DNA of 63,062 nucleotides from Setaria digitata (Eukaryota > Nematoda > Chromadorea > Rhabditida > Setariidae): positions 1-63,062 of the forward strand of contig RCAB01000380.1 of the NCBI GenBank assembly GCA_003640385.1, in the 5' to 3' direction. This document shows positions 46,401-62,598 of this stretch, piece by piece. A model generated the notes under the pieces. It saw only the letters and a program-made list of their open reading frames with translations, made no database searches and was not told the DNA's origin. The translations under genes were made by a program, and so were the position numbers. Each line of letters opens with the position of its first letter. The first letter of the stretch is position 1.

Positions 46401-49113
46401 CACGCTTTTCTGTGATTCATTGAAATTGAAGAAAAAAAAAAAATAATAGAAATAAAAATGTAAAGAAAAAAGGAAATTGTCTGAGTTGAAAATATTTAAT
46501 GAGTCACAGCAAAGTAAGCCTAAGTTTGATTTTCAAAAATTTGTTATTAGTTTTTGTTCGAAGTTTATATTTATTTACATGGAAAAAAGTAAAATAGTAG
46601 CGATTAAAATTAAAATGAAATCTTCCCCGTATGAAAAGAAGAGAGAAAGGAAGAAAAAGAAAAGGTGGCGAACAGATAGTGTGAAAATTATTTGATGAAA
46701 AGCAATTTTTGTTGATAAACAAGTTTGCAATAACAAAGTATCATTTTAAATGTTTTCTTCCAAAACAGTTTTGATAAACAAGTTTAAAATAACAAAGTAT
46801 CATTTCTTCCGAAACACTCTTGCTTTCCATAAATGAATCATTTTTTTTTTTTTTTTTTTTTGAAGACGGAAAAAATAGTTTTTTTTTTTTTTATTTGTTA
46901 AAGTGCTTAGAATAAAATATTGAAAAATAAAGAAGATATTGGCAAATGGTTTCTTCTTTTAATGAATTACTACTATTATTGTTATTACTGAATTTTTTTC
47001 TTGAAAAGAAAAGGGCAAATAATTTTGAAGGGAAAAAGAAAATGGAAGTTTTGGAAATCTGGAAATTATTATTTAACTGATATGTGATAATGATTTATAG
47101 ATGAAAAAAAGAATTTTTTTTTTGTTAATAACTCAATTGAAATATTTTTATGTTATGTGGCCGAATCTCGAATGGGAAGAAAAAATCAATCAAGATGAGC
47201 TGAACGAATGAAAGAATTTAAAGAAAATATTCAATGCAATAGCTTCATTTTATATTTCCTAGTTATGCATATTGAAATGTTAAGGGTAAAATTCATGTGT
47301 TTTTTTTTTTAATTTTTCAAGTTGAAATATATATACTAAAAATTTTCAACTTAAGTGATCAGAGTTATCAATTACTCCCACGAAAGAATTTCAGAATAAA
47401 AAAGAAAATTTTCGCAGTATATCGCAGGAACACATTATCTTTTAATTATTATCTTTTGCTCAATGTTATAAGGACTAATTATTGGTAAAAATAATTAATG
47501 AAATTGATGGAAGGAAAAAGTGATGAAATATTTACTCACTTTACCGTATTCAATTTCTTTAATTTTGCTTTATAATTTTCATATAGATAAAATTATTGCA
47601 TGAATATATACATTTTTCAGCTAATAGTTACAAAATCAGAAAGAGATGTATGAGGAAGGAAAAATAATTGCTGATGAAGCAACTGATAAATTGAAAAAGA
47701 TCGGATACCAAACGGTTTTAGCTACTTTTAAACCTTGTTTCACATAGTTGGCGTTAAAAAACAATAAATTTTCAATATTTTTGGAGCTGTAAAATCTGTC
47801 AGGCAATATACTGCTGATAAATAATAAGTGAATTAATGTGACAGATTATTAATTAAATAAGTGAGAGGCTGGATAGGTTACTAAATAAAGGAATGAGTAG
47901 CTGGCTAAATAAATTGAAAATAATCAACTAGGTAACTTAGTAACCAAACAACAATAGAACAAATGACTTCATAGATAAATAATAGTTAAATAGTTTAATC
48001 AGTTAGAGCTGATGGAAAATTAATTAAGAGTTAGTCAAATTGAAACTTACCAAATTATGAAAGTGATAATTTTCAATCATTGGAGAAGTTTATATTAGGG
48101 CAAAAAAGGAAAAGAAATGCACAAAAGAAAGAAATTTAATTGAAAAATAAAGAAAAAATACAAAAGGGAATAAGGAAATTGAGTGGTTGGCTTAAACAAC
48201 CCCCAGAAATACTGCTTGAAACAACTCCTTCACAAAAAAGCTTTTCTATCCATTTCATTAAATATATTTTTAGGACCAGAAAAAATCTCTTGGAATTTAT
48301 TCCTTCTCTTTTTTGTATTTTATTTATTTCTTTTCTCAAGAAAAAAATCAAGATGAAACACATTCACCTTGCTAATTAATTTCTAATAACGTTAAACTTA
48401 TCATATTACTATCCTATCTATTTAAATTTTATAGAATTAACGCTGAAATCCGTTCATGTTTAATTTGCTTCACATATCTACTCCTCTAATTTTTTCGTTT
48501 TATAAGAAACGTGTTTTGTTTTTCATATCTACATGTTTTAAGGTTCTTCAAAAATTTTCATCAATAAATCTTTTTCTTTCTTATTTCTTAATTTTTTTTT
48601 ACGTTTATACCATTTCACACCAAATTCATAACTTTGATCACGCATTTAATTTTTTTTCAATATTTTCATTTTTATTCTATCTTTCTGACATTTTTTTTTT
48701 CATTCAAATTTTCAGTTATTTTTCATATCAAAATGAAAATTAAATGATATTTGTTAATTTATAATCTAGCAATATTTCATTTCGATACTTTCCCATTCAC
48801 TGATTATTTCTAATGAGCAAAATAAGCAGATTGAAAAATTCTCAAATAAAGTAGATTTATCATATACATTCAGTGTGAATCTCTGATAATAATGATAATT
48901 GACTACAGTTAACTGGCAAATTTTCCCGGAACATATTTTTAATCAATGTCAATTTGCTGATTAACGACACGAATCATTCAGTTTTAATTATTTTTGATAA
49001 TTATTCTTATCACAGCTATCTTTCAGCATTATATTGGTTGAAATCAAAAAAAAAAAAGGAAAGAAAAAAAATTATCATTGTAATACTCTTGATGTAAATA
49101 ATAATAAATATAG

Positions 49114-49147
<34 letters not shown>

Positions 49148-50025
49148 ATCAAAAATCATTGTTTGTTTTTTTGGAAATAAAAAATGGCTGATAGATGTCA
49201 AAAAAAAAAAAAATGTTCGAAATATTGCAATAACATCAAGACAAGTAAGTAAGCACTTTTGAAATTTGATTCAAAAATGGTAAACATTAATGTAAATAGG
49301 GAAAAATGAGCATAGAAAAAAAGGAAAAAGAGGGAAAAAAAAATTTATGTGAAAAACTGTGAAAGAAAGAATGAAGAATGCTCACATGAAGATAATTACT
49401 GCAATGAAAAACTAATAAGAGAAAAAGAAGGAGGAAGAAAAGGAACAAACAAAAGAGAAATTCAAAATGAAGGCATTTCTTTTCATGTGAGAAAATTTCG
49501 TTAAAAAAATTCCTACTGACAAGATGATCGATATAAATTATTGTTTTACTAATGAATGAATGACTTTAACAATATGTTCATCAGTGGTTAAACAAAATTT
49601 GATTTGATTTAATTTTTTTTTTTTTTTTAATTTCAATCAGTCAAGAACCGATTTCTGTTGGTGAATGAATAAAATTGAAATGAGATGAATGGATTAAAAA
49701 GCAATTGAGCAAAAGCAAAATTATTAATGCGTTAATTATCAGTTACAAATGAGTTAAGGGCATCTTTTTCTGCGAATTAAATTTTAAATTTACACTAATT
49801 ATGAGTATTTGACAAAGTTATGCTAGTTGTCCGATAAGTTTCGTGAAGTGTAAAAGATGTAATGAATTTTCAGAAATAGAAAGTTTGCTAATTTAACATA
49901 TCAACGGCATGAAAAGCATTAGATTACAAACAGGAGCGTAATGCAATTTGAAAACTTGATTTTTCAACATCATTTTCTCTTCGATAAATTTTAACATAAA
50001 TTCGTACCAAAAACCAGTTAAATCC

Positions 50026-50220
50026 ATTGAATGCTATTTATTCATATTAACAAATTAAACTAAAATTGATAATGTTTTAACAAATTTCAAAAAAAAAAAA
50101 ATTAAATAAAAATCATTTCATTTCAAAAAACGGTTTTCATACATATATATATATATATAAATTTGTTAAAACATTATCAATTTTAGTTTAATTTGTTAAT
50201 ATGAATAAATAGCATTCAAT
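50026..50220. repeat. Perfect 62-bp inverted repeat with 71-bp spacer
   Basis: Arm 50026-50087 (begins ATTGAATGCTATTTATTC) and arm 50159-50220 are exact reverse complements over 62 bp. The spacer 50088-50158 is A-rich and ends in an AT microsatellite. The structure is a strong hairpin in DNA or RNA. Origin is unclear: a small fold-back element, a hairpin RNA source, or an inversion artefact in assembly. No target-site duplication or transposase is visible. Confidence 0.9.
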
Positions 50221-50222
50221 AG

Positions 50223-50267
50223 CATATATATATATATGTTTTATATATATATTTATATATATAAAAC
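50223..50267. repeat. AT-repeat patches beside the inverted repeat
   Basis: Three short TA runs separated by GTTT and TT follow the right arm of the 62-bp inverted repeat. Confidence 0.8.
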
Positions 50268-52459
50268 TTTTGGCTCATTTGGATCATAGAAAATAGCCCC
50301 ATAATGATGGCTAATTTTTTTTTTTTTTTTTTAATAGAAAGAAAAAAAGACTCTTTATAGTTTTTTCTCTTTTTATTTTTTTATCAGTTCATTAACATGG
50401 ATGAAAAAGAAGAGAAAAAAGAAGAGGAAAAAAAATGGAACAAAAAATAAAAATGAAAATATGAAATGTTTTAATAGCAATGTTATTTCACTGAGCAATT
50501 TGTTAAAACAGCAACGATAACACTACAAAAAATGAATGATATCAATAAAAATTTCATTTTATTACAAGAATGTTGGAGGAAATTTTTGATCTATTAATAT
50601 TAAGAATTCATGAAAACGAAATTAATGCTTCTTCTACTGTATGAATTTGAAATAGAATATTACATTAAAATACAGTATATATGCGCAGTAATAAGTACTA
50701 CAACATGTCAAGATACAGTGTTATATGAAGGTATTTAGACGCAGAAAAGCATTGGAGTATTCGAAATATTCAGAAATTTTCGAATCAACAAATTAATTTG
50801 AAAGAGAAATGAGTGCACAGTAAAGAGAGTGGAAGAGAGAAAGAACAGGAAGGCACTCGTTAAGGTAATTATTATTTTAATCTAATGATTGTTTTTGATA
50901 AATATTTGTTGTTTTGGCATAAACTAGTGAAAATGTTTCAAAATAATTGCAAAAGTTGAATTTTTCACTGGAAGAAGAAATTATTGGACTAAATTCAGTG
51001 TAATTACTTTACTAGTATTAATTAAATCAGTCAAGTATGATCCTTTATTTGTTTGTTCTCTTTAAGCCAATTTGACACAATTTTAGCATCAGCTGAATTA
51101 ATGCATGGAACGAAATACTACCATAAAATAATACACATTTAAATTCTTGTAAATTTACCCAATGTTCTTCTGTTTTAAACATGGGAAATAGCCGAAATCA
51201 TACGATAAACATATTCCGGAATTAAAAACGGGCAAATTCGTTAAATTTTTCAGGTTAAATCTATTAAAATAAAATAATGAATCATGACTTGTCTTCCTAA
51301 GTTTCCCAGTCAGTGAGAGAATGATAATTTTCTTGTATTGTTCTGCAACTTATTTCCAGCGAGTGAACTTACAAACATTTTTTTTTCTTCCGAATGACTT
51401 ATTATCATTGAGAAATTTATGCAAGACTAAATCCTATTGTTTTTTTTTTTTTTTCTAAAGAAAAAAGAAAAAGTTTGCTTCGCTCGTTGTTGGTATTGAA
51501 GGATGGATTATAGGTTCTAAGGGAAATTCACTGCTCTTTTTTTACGGGGTTTTCAGCAAATTTTTTCCTTAGCAGATATAAATAATCTAATAACAATAGC
51601 TAGTTAGTCAGTCAGCAAAAATAAGTGATGGTTGGATAGTTCGAATTTCTCTCATACTTTGCTACACGAAAGTAAGCATTACTGCTCCAATTAAGAATAT
51701 TCAGTGGAAAGAAAAATTCTACAGCTATTTTTTTGCTGCCTTTAACCGTTTAAAGGCAGTTCAGAATTTAGACAAAAAATATGGGACGACTGAATTCTAG
51801 TCGCAACGGATTTTTGTGAGCAGCTGAAAAATAGCTTGCCAATGATTAAACAATGGTTCCAAGCATGATACCACTTGTTTCCTCATCAGTTCAGCTAGAC
51901 AGGAATTAGGGGTCATCGATCGATCAATTTGGACCATACCTTATCATAACACATATCTAATTATATATTAGATAACCAAAATTTTAACCTGAAGGAATCG
52001 GAAAAGTTGAACATAAAACAGTAGCCCCTTGTACCCTTAACTGTTACGCTCATCAAACATTCGGTTTATTGGAACGGAATGTTTCTAAACATAAAAACCT
52101 ATTATCGACATGTAGCTCATCGTTCCTGATTTCTTACCATCAATTAAAATAGTAAACTCGAACCCACTAGGCGCACAATACGCAGAATGCAAGATTTTAT
52201 TCGTTCCAGCCGCTTAATTCAACTACCGGAAAAAATCATTTGTCATATAAAACCAACTGTAATCAATGAATAATTTTAACCAGAGAAAAAAAGCACGAAA
52301 ACTACGAAGCAAACTGGAAACATAATAACCGGCGAACAGCTATTGTATCCGCATGACATACATAACAACTAATATATTAAAACGAAAGAAAGGATTTGGG
52401 ATACACTGAACAGTTTCTGTGCTCTAACGGAATATTCCACTCATCAACATTCTACAAGT

Positions 52460-56347
<3,888 letters not shown>

Positions 56348-56396
56348 ATTTGGCAATGCTTTGTTTATGTTCAAAGGAGGGGATTGATTGCTGAAA
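56348..56396 (-). other. Enolase leader with splice acceptor
   Basis: On the minus strand TTTATTTCAG (AG at 56391-56392) is followed by 43 nt of leader before the ATG. This is either a trans-splice site or the end of an intron behind a noncoding exon. Confidence 0.5.
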
Positions 56397-57699
56397 TAAA
56401 GTAGTTTAGAGAATAAGCAGCTAATTTCATTTTGTTAAAAAACACTTTAACGAATATTGCGCATCGATGATACCTTATGCCATCCATTTTTCTATTCCAA
56501 ATGAGATTACCAAAACAATTTCATATATAGCAATGCTCTTTCGCTATTTATTTATGTTGGAATATAACACTCCTATGGATTGTACAAACTGAAATTTTGG
56601 TGAGAAAATAAAGAATCTGTACGAGGAATCATATGAAATGTTGGCATCCGAAAACTGCTTGGAGAATACTGAAATAGGTGTATGTGTGTGTGTGTTTTGT
56701 CTGACGACTGGAAAAACATGAAACTGAATGAATGATAACATAGAGATCCGTTAAAGAATTTTAGTTCTCTTCATCAAACATTTATCTAACTTTTTTGCTG
56801 AGTCGCTGAGGGAAAGAAAGGGAGAAACAGAATGATGATCAGTAAACAGAAACTGTTAGATTTTCAGTTAAATTTGCACTTTACACTGCGTCTTCTATAA
56901 TTTGTTGCAAAAAATAAGTTTTACATATTAAAGATATCAAACAGTTGGTTTAAGCAACATATAAATTGTTGCAAGTCTGTATATAATTTAAGAAGAAATC
57001 TGAGTTTTGGCCCCACTCCATTTTACTATCCTATATCTATAAATTTGTTTTGGGTAAGTCTGCAAACAATATGCAAATGAGTATTGCGAAACTTTTAACC
57101 TCATATATTAGAACCAGAACAGTTGAGCGAAAACAAGGGAAAAAAAAAACAAATCAAATGAACTTTCCTTCTTAGACAAAGTAATTTTTTATGAAATATA
57201 TATATATAATTACAAGTAGTTTATATATATATATATATAAACTACTTGTAATTTAAAAATTCCACTAAAAAAAAAAAACTCCTGTAAAGTCAACAAACAG
57301 GAAAAAAATTAATAACTGATATAGGAGTTATACAATCTCAAATTCCGACTTTATACAGAAAAAAAGAACAAAATATTTCTACTCTTGAAATTGCAAAAAA
57401 AAAAAAAACAATTATAATGGGAAAGGATGAATGAAAATAAGAAATTAATTGAAATTGATATTAATTTACTTGGGTAAGGCAGTGTATAAACCTAGTTTCA
57501 AAAGGACAAAGACAGCAGATGACAAGGACAGTTTCAGGAAGGCGAACACAGTAACCGGAAGTATGTTTCCAGACCGAAACTGATCAATAACGACTGGTTC
57601 ACATGGAAACCGAATCGAACGGCGCAGCGAAGATGATGATACTGCAGGGGAATGTGCCGTAAGTATTGAGGGAAGAGCCGCTTCACACTTCGTGCACAT
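56397..57699. other. Intergenic stretch with a GC-richer island
   Basis: AT-rich noncoding DNA holds a 46-bp palindrome at 57208-57253. From about 57470 to 57690 the base composition becomes less AT-rich, and the minus strand stays open for over 60 codons (containing SSSSLRRSIRFPCEP) before the satellite begins. No family is recognised; it could be an exon remnant or chance. Confidence 0.4.
57208..57253. repeat. Perfect 46-bp palindrome
   Basis: AATTACAAGTAGTTTATATATA is followed by its exact reverse complement with no spacer, centred on a TA run. It would extrude as a cruciform. Confidence 0.88.
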
Positions 57700-58385
57700 A
57701 TTCCAAGTACACATATACACATACATCCACACAGACATACATACATACATACACACGTACACACAGACATACACACGCACACAGACATACATACATACAC
57801 ATATATACGAACACAGACATACATATGACATCACACAGACATGCAGGTATACACAAACAGACACGTGTAGACGCATATCGGGTGTATGCAGTTATACAAA
57901 ACTTGTACAGGTAGATAGACAGACACATTCAAACACGTATTTGCGCACACACAGATGCGTGTACAGGTATATACAGACACGTATGCAGACACACACACGG
58001 ACATTGTACAAATATAGGCAGGTATATACACACAGAACAATATATAGGCTCATACACTACAGACACTCACATAGGTATGTACACAGACACGTGTCGGATA
58101 TGTGCACTCGCGCATACAGACACATGTGCAGGAATATACACAGACAAATTCAGACACATATGCATATACATAAGCAAGCATACACACAGACACGCATATG
58201 GGTGCAGACATCTGATATACACATACGCAGACACGTATGAAGGGATGTAGATACATATCTACACGTACGTAAAGTTATACGTAGATACGTGTGTGGCAGA
58301 CGTAATGGGAGTATACAAAAACTGCACGTACATGTACGAACAGACAACGCGTGTAGAAATTGTAGACGTACGCGAACATATGCGT

Positions 58386-58426
<41 letters not shown>

Positions 58427-58430
58427 GAGA
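57700..58430. repeat. Degenerate CA-rich satellite with a pure (CA)n core
   Basis: About 730 bases consist of CACA, CATA and CAGA words (ACACAGACATACATACATAC-like). The array ends in an uninterrupted CA run at about 58390-58421. Because stop codons are scarce in such DNA, several overlapping frames stay open: Thr/His/Tyr-rich on the plus strand, Cys/Val/Tyr-rich on the minus. They are composition artefacts, not genes. Confidence 0.9.
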
Positions 58431-59760
58431 TGGATAACGGAAGAATGATTGCCGACATCCTCTGTGTTCTTTCTTCAAATCTATCGATATGTCTCTTCTA
58501 CGTTCTTTCTCTCTTCCCAGAGGTTTTTAATCTCTTATCAATGATATCTTTTTTCTTATTGCTACTTTCATCTGCCTGAAAACCTGTCTCTTTCTTTGTT
58601 CATTTCTTTATTTCTCGCACTTTTAACATATGTGAACTTATTAGCGTACTTTTTTAATTGCTCTTAAATGCTGTATTAACAAGGAGAGAGTGTTGAGCAG
58701 AGAAGTGAGAAAGGGTGCCTTTTTATCAACTGAGTTTGAGAGGTGGAGAGAGAGAGAGAGAGAGGAGACAGATGATGTCTCTCTTACATCGTCTACATTT
58801 GTTTTAGATTTACACTTCAGACTGACTTGTTTTGATATTAGATTAGACGGTTGGATAGCTTCTTCGAGTATCTTTTTTTAACTAGGCGTGGGCAGTGTTT
58901 TCGGGTATCGTTCTTTTTTTTTTGTTGTAAGTCTACCTGGTTACTAACCTACACTTTCGGAATAATTTCAACTTTTAAACTGTTCAATGTATGATTTTCA
59001 GAAATGCCAGGAACTGCTTGAAATAGTATCTGAAAATTGATTATATGAAGGTATAAAATACCTTTTATTCTCCTATCATCTCGTTGGAATGAATAGATGG
59101 ATTACGTGTACTGTTGAAAATAAGAAGAATATTTCCTGAAATTCTAATCAGCCATCATTTGCAATGTTTCTATAAATAATTAAAGGGGTAGCAATGAGGG
59201 AAGCGAAAGTAATTTCGAAATCTTCTTCTAACAACTAATATTTTCTACTGTATTCGGCGTAATACATGAATAATAAGATTTATTTCACCAGTATTTGGAA
59301 GAGTTTTGTTACTCCAATACTTCATGATTGTTACAGTATCAGATAACTTATCTGGAAACGGTAATGGAGTGATACGTATGAGTGGAAAATGACAAAATTC
59401 TAAATAAATTTACAAGTATTATAGACATTTGTACAAGCACTTCTATTAATTAAATTACTTGATTAAATTAGTCGCGCTAACTAGAGCATTGGACGCTAAT
59501 TACATTAAGACATTAATGCGATGAATAAATTCTCGCCATGCATGAATTACTTCGGTAGTCCATTGTTGCCCATTCATTTCGGGAACAATGTTGGAAAATA
59601 TGGAAGATCAGATGAAACTGATACAATTCAAATTGAAGAAATTAATTAATTAACTTGAATACTTGAATTGCAGGAATGAATTAATTTGTTGAAATATTTG
59701 TAATAAGCAATCCTTTTTCAATATATATATATATATTGAAAATATATTTTGTATTTTCCT

Positions 59761-59795
<35 letters not shown>

Positions 59796-61513
59796 AAAAT
59801 ATATTTTTATATTTTTAAAAAATATATTTTATTTTTAAATATATTTTTAAAATATAAAAAATATATTTTTTTTTTATATTTTCCTATATATATATATAGG
59901 AAAATATATTATTACTGTTGCTTTTTCGCTATTCGCTAACATACTCAAGTTATAAATTTTACTTAACGACTTGCCTACCTCTTCCCAAACAAGTATATCA
60001 GTAAACTTTTTTACTCATTCAAAATGCGTCTTCAGCAAGGTACTTTGATTTCGAATTTTGAACAGACGAGAATTGCTTGATGCGATGAGATCCTTTATGG
60101 TATAATGAACAAAGTGTCGAAATGCATGGAACAGTCAACAAAAGTAAAATATGTGATGACGATCAGTATCAATTTAAAACTAGTAAATTTATTTGGTAAC
60201 TTTTTTAGTGATATAGTATTCTTTTTTCTTATCTCAGTTCATTGTTTATCAGTTGTTGATGCTACATGATGGTAAAGAAAAATAAATGTGAAAAAGCGCG
60301 CTGTGATGTGATAAATGTATATGTGTGATAAATCTGTGATGTGATAAATCTATAAATATTTTGAGATAAAATAATTCAATTTTTATGCAACATAGTTAGG
60401 ATGGATGCACACGATGACAAAAATATAAAGTATATAAATGAAACAATTTTAAAAAGTCAAAATAACTTCGTAAGGCGATCAAATTCCTACAATGATTTTC
60501 GGTCAGTAACTTCAGTTTTGTTAATCGTTTCTATTTTTCTTTGTGTTATTTATCCGTATCACTAGAAGCGATCCGATTCATCATGGAAAAAGATTTAAAT
60601 TATATTGCTTAACAATCGGATTTGAATATTTTTGCACCTATCAACATCGATCATTCAAGTGATATCAAAAATCGAACCTAACCATGTCAATCTTTTTTTT
60701 TTTTGGTTGTTGACTTTGAAAACTGATAAATCTTGAATATGCATGATAACCATAAAAGAATAGAAAGTGGACGTTTTCGTAAGTGATGAATAAAACTACA
60801 TGGCAGGATAGAATTTTACTCTAATAATTAATTGCACCAATTCTTTGTTGCGATAAGTATCTTAATCTATTATTGACTATCGTACATCTTATCAATATTT
60901 GGTGTATTTTTTCTTTTTTTTACGGGGAGCGATTATGCAGCTATTACATTTGGAGGTGATAATTCTCTTTTTTTTTTGATAACATCCTTTATCAAAATCC
61001 CAGGTACTATGTAGCGAGTTCACACCGAAAAATATTGCATTGAACTACTTATTCAGGAATGGGTTAGTAGAATTTTCGTCTATCACTTTCTCTTTTTCCA
61101 AATTTTTTTCTGTTGAAAAGTACGACCAAATGATTCAGATATTGGGAATGTTAAAAATTATAAAGGATTATGCTGACATTTTCATATAATTTTTACCACT
61201 GAACGTGAAAGGTGATAGCTAAAAGCAACATAGTAAAAAGTTTCCTTTTATAAAAGCCAAGATACGAATGATTACTAATGCTATTAAGCAAAAATTTGGT
61301 TGTTAAAGATGTCAAGAAATGAACAACTGTATTACCTTATTATAATACCGTACCAGTGATTAGATAAATGTCGATTTTACGATTTTATTATAACTACCGA
61401 TTTTCCATGCTCACACAAATCCAAAATAGATAATGTGTTGTAGTATTTAATTATAAAAAGCATCAGATATTGTGCAAGCATAAATGCTGACTGTTAGAAA
61501 ATGGATATAAAGA
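58431..61513. other. Gene-free stretch between the satellite and the ALT gene
   Basis: No exon chain or RNA gene is recognisable. A short GA run (GAGAGAGAGAGAGAG) lies near 58746. A cluster of AT palindromes lies at 59715-59905. No second copy of the ALT gene was found here, although ALT genes occur as families in filarial worms. Confidence 0.6.
59715..59905. repeat. Cluster of AT-rich palindromes
   Basis: Three palindromic units follow one another: TTTTCA-(AT)n-TGAAAA at 59715-59742, then TATTTTCCTATA-(TA)n-TATAGGAAAATA at about 59750-59803, then another TATTTTCCTATA...TATAGGAAAATA at about 59876-59907. The same 10-base half-site (TTTTCCTATA) thus recurs in four positions. Confidence 0.8.
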
Positions 61514-62598
61514 TTAATTAATTGCGTATGAGCATTGCCAGTTCACCTGAGAGGCACAGTACGAGTATTCCATCCTGTCACCGTTTCTGCGTTCGATGAC
61601 ACACGAGCGCAAATTTGCGGCGCAGAAGCAACCTTTGTCACTGAAATAGAAGAATCCACAAAACAAAAAAAAAGAGAGAAATTGTAGGAAAGAAAATTTT
61701 CTAAATAATTAATTGACTTAAAGCAACATTTTCTTTAGATTGAAATAATTGTAAACATGTTTACGTCCATGATTGGCCGTTCTTTAATATACACCAAGAT
61801 TGCGGTTCGCGTTGATCGTAACAGTCTTCATGAGAACGGCATACTTTTTGTCTGCAAAAATGAATGTGTACAACCAAATTATTTCACTTTAGCTTCCACC
61901 GTATTATTTTTGAATTTTATTTCTAACAAAATGATTCTTTGTTCCTCCTGACCGTCACAATACGGCATTGCTTGAAACGATGACTTCTGGAATATAGTTT
62001 TCCGGACTGCTACAAGTTATCAATGAAATCCAAAATGATAAGACTTACAAAAAGTTTTCCCTCGTGAATATCGTGAAAAAACGGAAAACTTACGGAAATA
62101 ATAAAACTGGTACACGGAGAAAACGGCTAACCTGCCATCAGTTTGAACAAATTTCCCCTTTGTCACATAGTCGCCATAATCTGTTTCATCCTCATCTTGA
62201 TTATCTTCCTCTTCTGATTGATCTCCTTCATCAGATGAATCTGATATATCGTCGTCCTCTTCTTCCAGACTATATTCATCGTAATCATCAAAGTCTGCCG
62301 ACATCTTTTCCTCTTCGGAGAGCTCGTAGTCATCATATTCATACTAAATAATGAAAAATGATGGATTTTCAAAAAAAAAAAAAAAAAAACCCATTGAAAC
62401 TAGAACTGAAGGTGGTTCAAGAAGTTTCCGCTGGAATTTCAATAAACTTTGTGTCCTATTATCACATTGCTTACAAATAGTTTTTGAAAAAAAAAAAAAA
62501 AAAATTGATTTAAGGATAGTAACCTTGTCCATTAAACAAGGAGGTGTCACAAGAAGAATAGCTAAGCCAAGCACAATCACAACTTCATTCATTTCCAT
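61514..62598 (-). CDS. Abundant larval transcript (ALT) family secreted protein
   Basis: ALT proteins are secreted by infective larvae of filarial nematodes, are thought to act on the host immune response, and are vaccine candidates. Four minus-strand exons in phase give 166 residues: 62524-62598, 62132-62343, 61765-61851 and 61514-61640. Residues 1-20 form a signal peptide (VVIVLGLAILLVTPPC). Residues about 26-80 are a Glu/Asp/Ser-rich acidic block. A conserved linker follows (GDYVTKGKFVQTDG), then a C-terminal domain with eight cysteines, including CYDQREPQSWCILK, GCFC, CVIER, YSYC and NWQC. These motifs match the ALT family closely. The acidic block here is longer than in the best-known members (about 130 residues in total, from memory). 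The ATG lies about 5 nt behind a TTTTTTAG acceptor, so trans-splicing is likely. Confidence 0.92.

Larger units (their letters stand above)
36649..52459. other. 15.8-kb gene-free AT-rich stretch
   Basis: No exon chain, protein family or RNA gene is recognisable on either strand. All open frames are short and rich in Phe, Ile, Lys, Asn and Leu, as expected from A/T-rich noncoding DNA. Homopolymers are frequent, with about 30 T around 43421-43450 and more than 30 A around 49116-49146. It contains a polypurine tract (38363-38432) and a long perfect inverted repeat (50026-50220). It may include 5' untranslated exons of the membrane-protein gene at 33458-36648, whose first coding exon faces it. 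Confidence 0.7.

Noticed and set aside
36649..52459. Bacterial endosymbiont-derived insertion in the gene desert
   Set aside because: I looked for bacterial-type continuous open frames or rRNA/tRNA sequence and saw none. Composition is uniformly worm-like.
57692..58240. 182-residue Thr/His/Tyr-rich open frame
   Set aside because: It lies wholly in the CA-rich satellite, and the other strand and frames are equally open.
62064..62351. Plus-strand open frame of 95 residues
   Set aside because: It is the antisense shadow of the ALT acidic exon.
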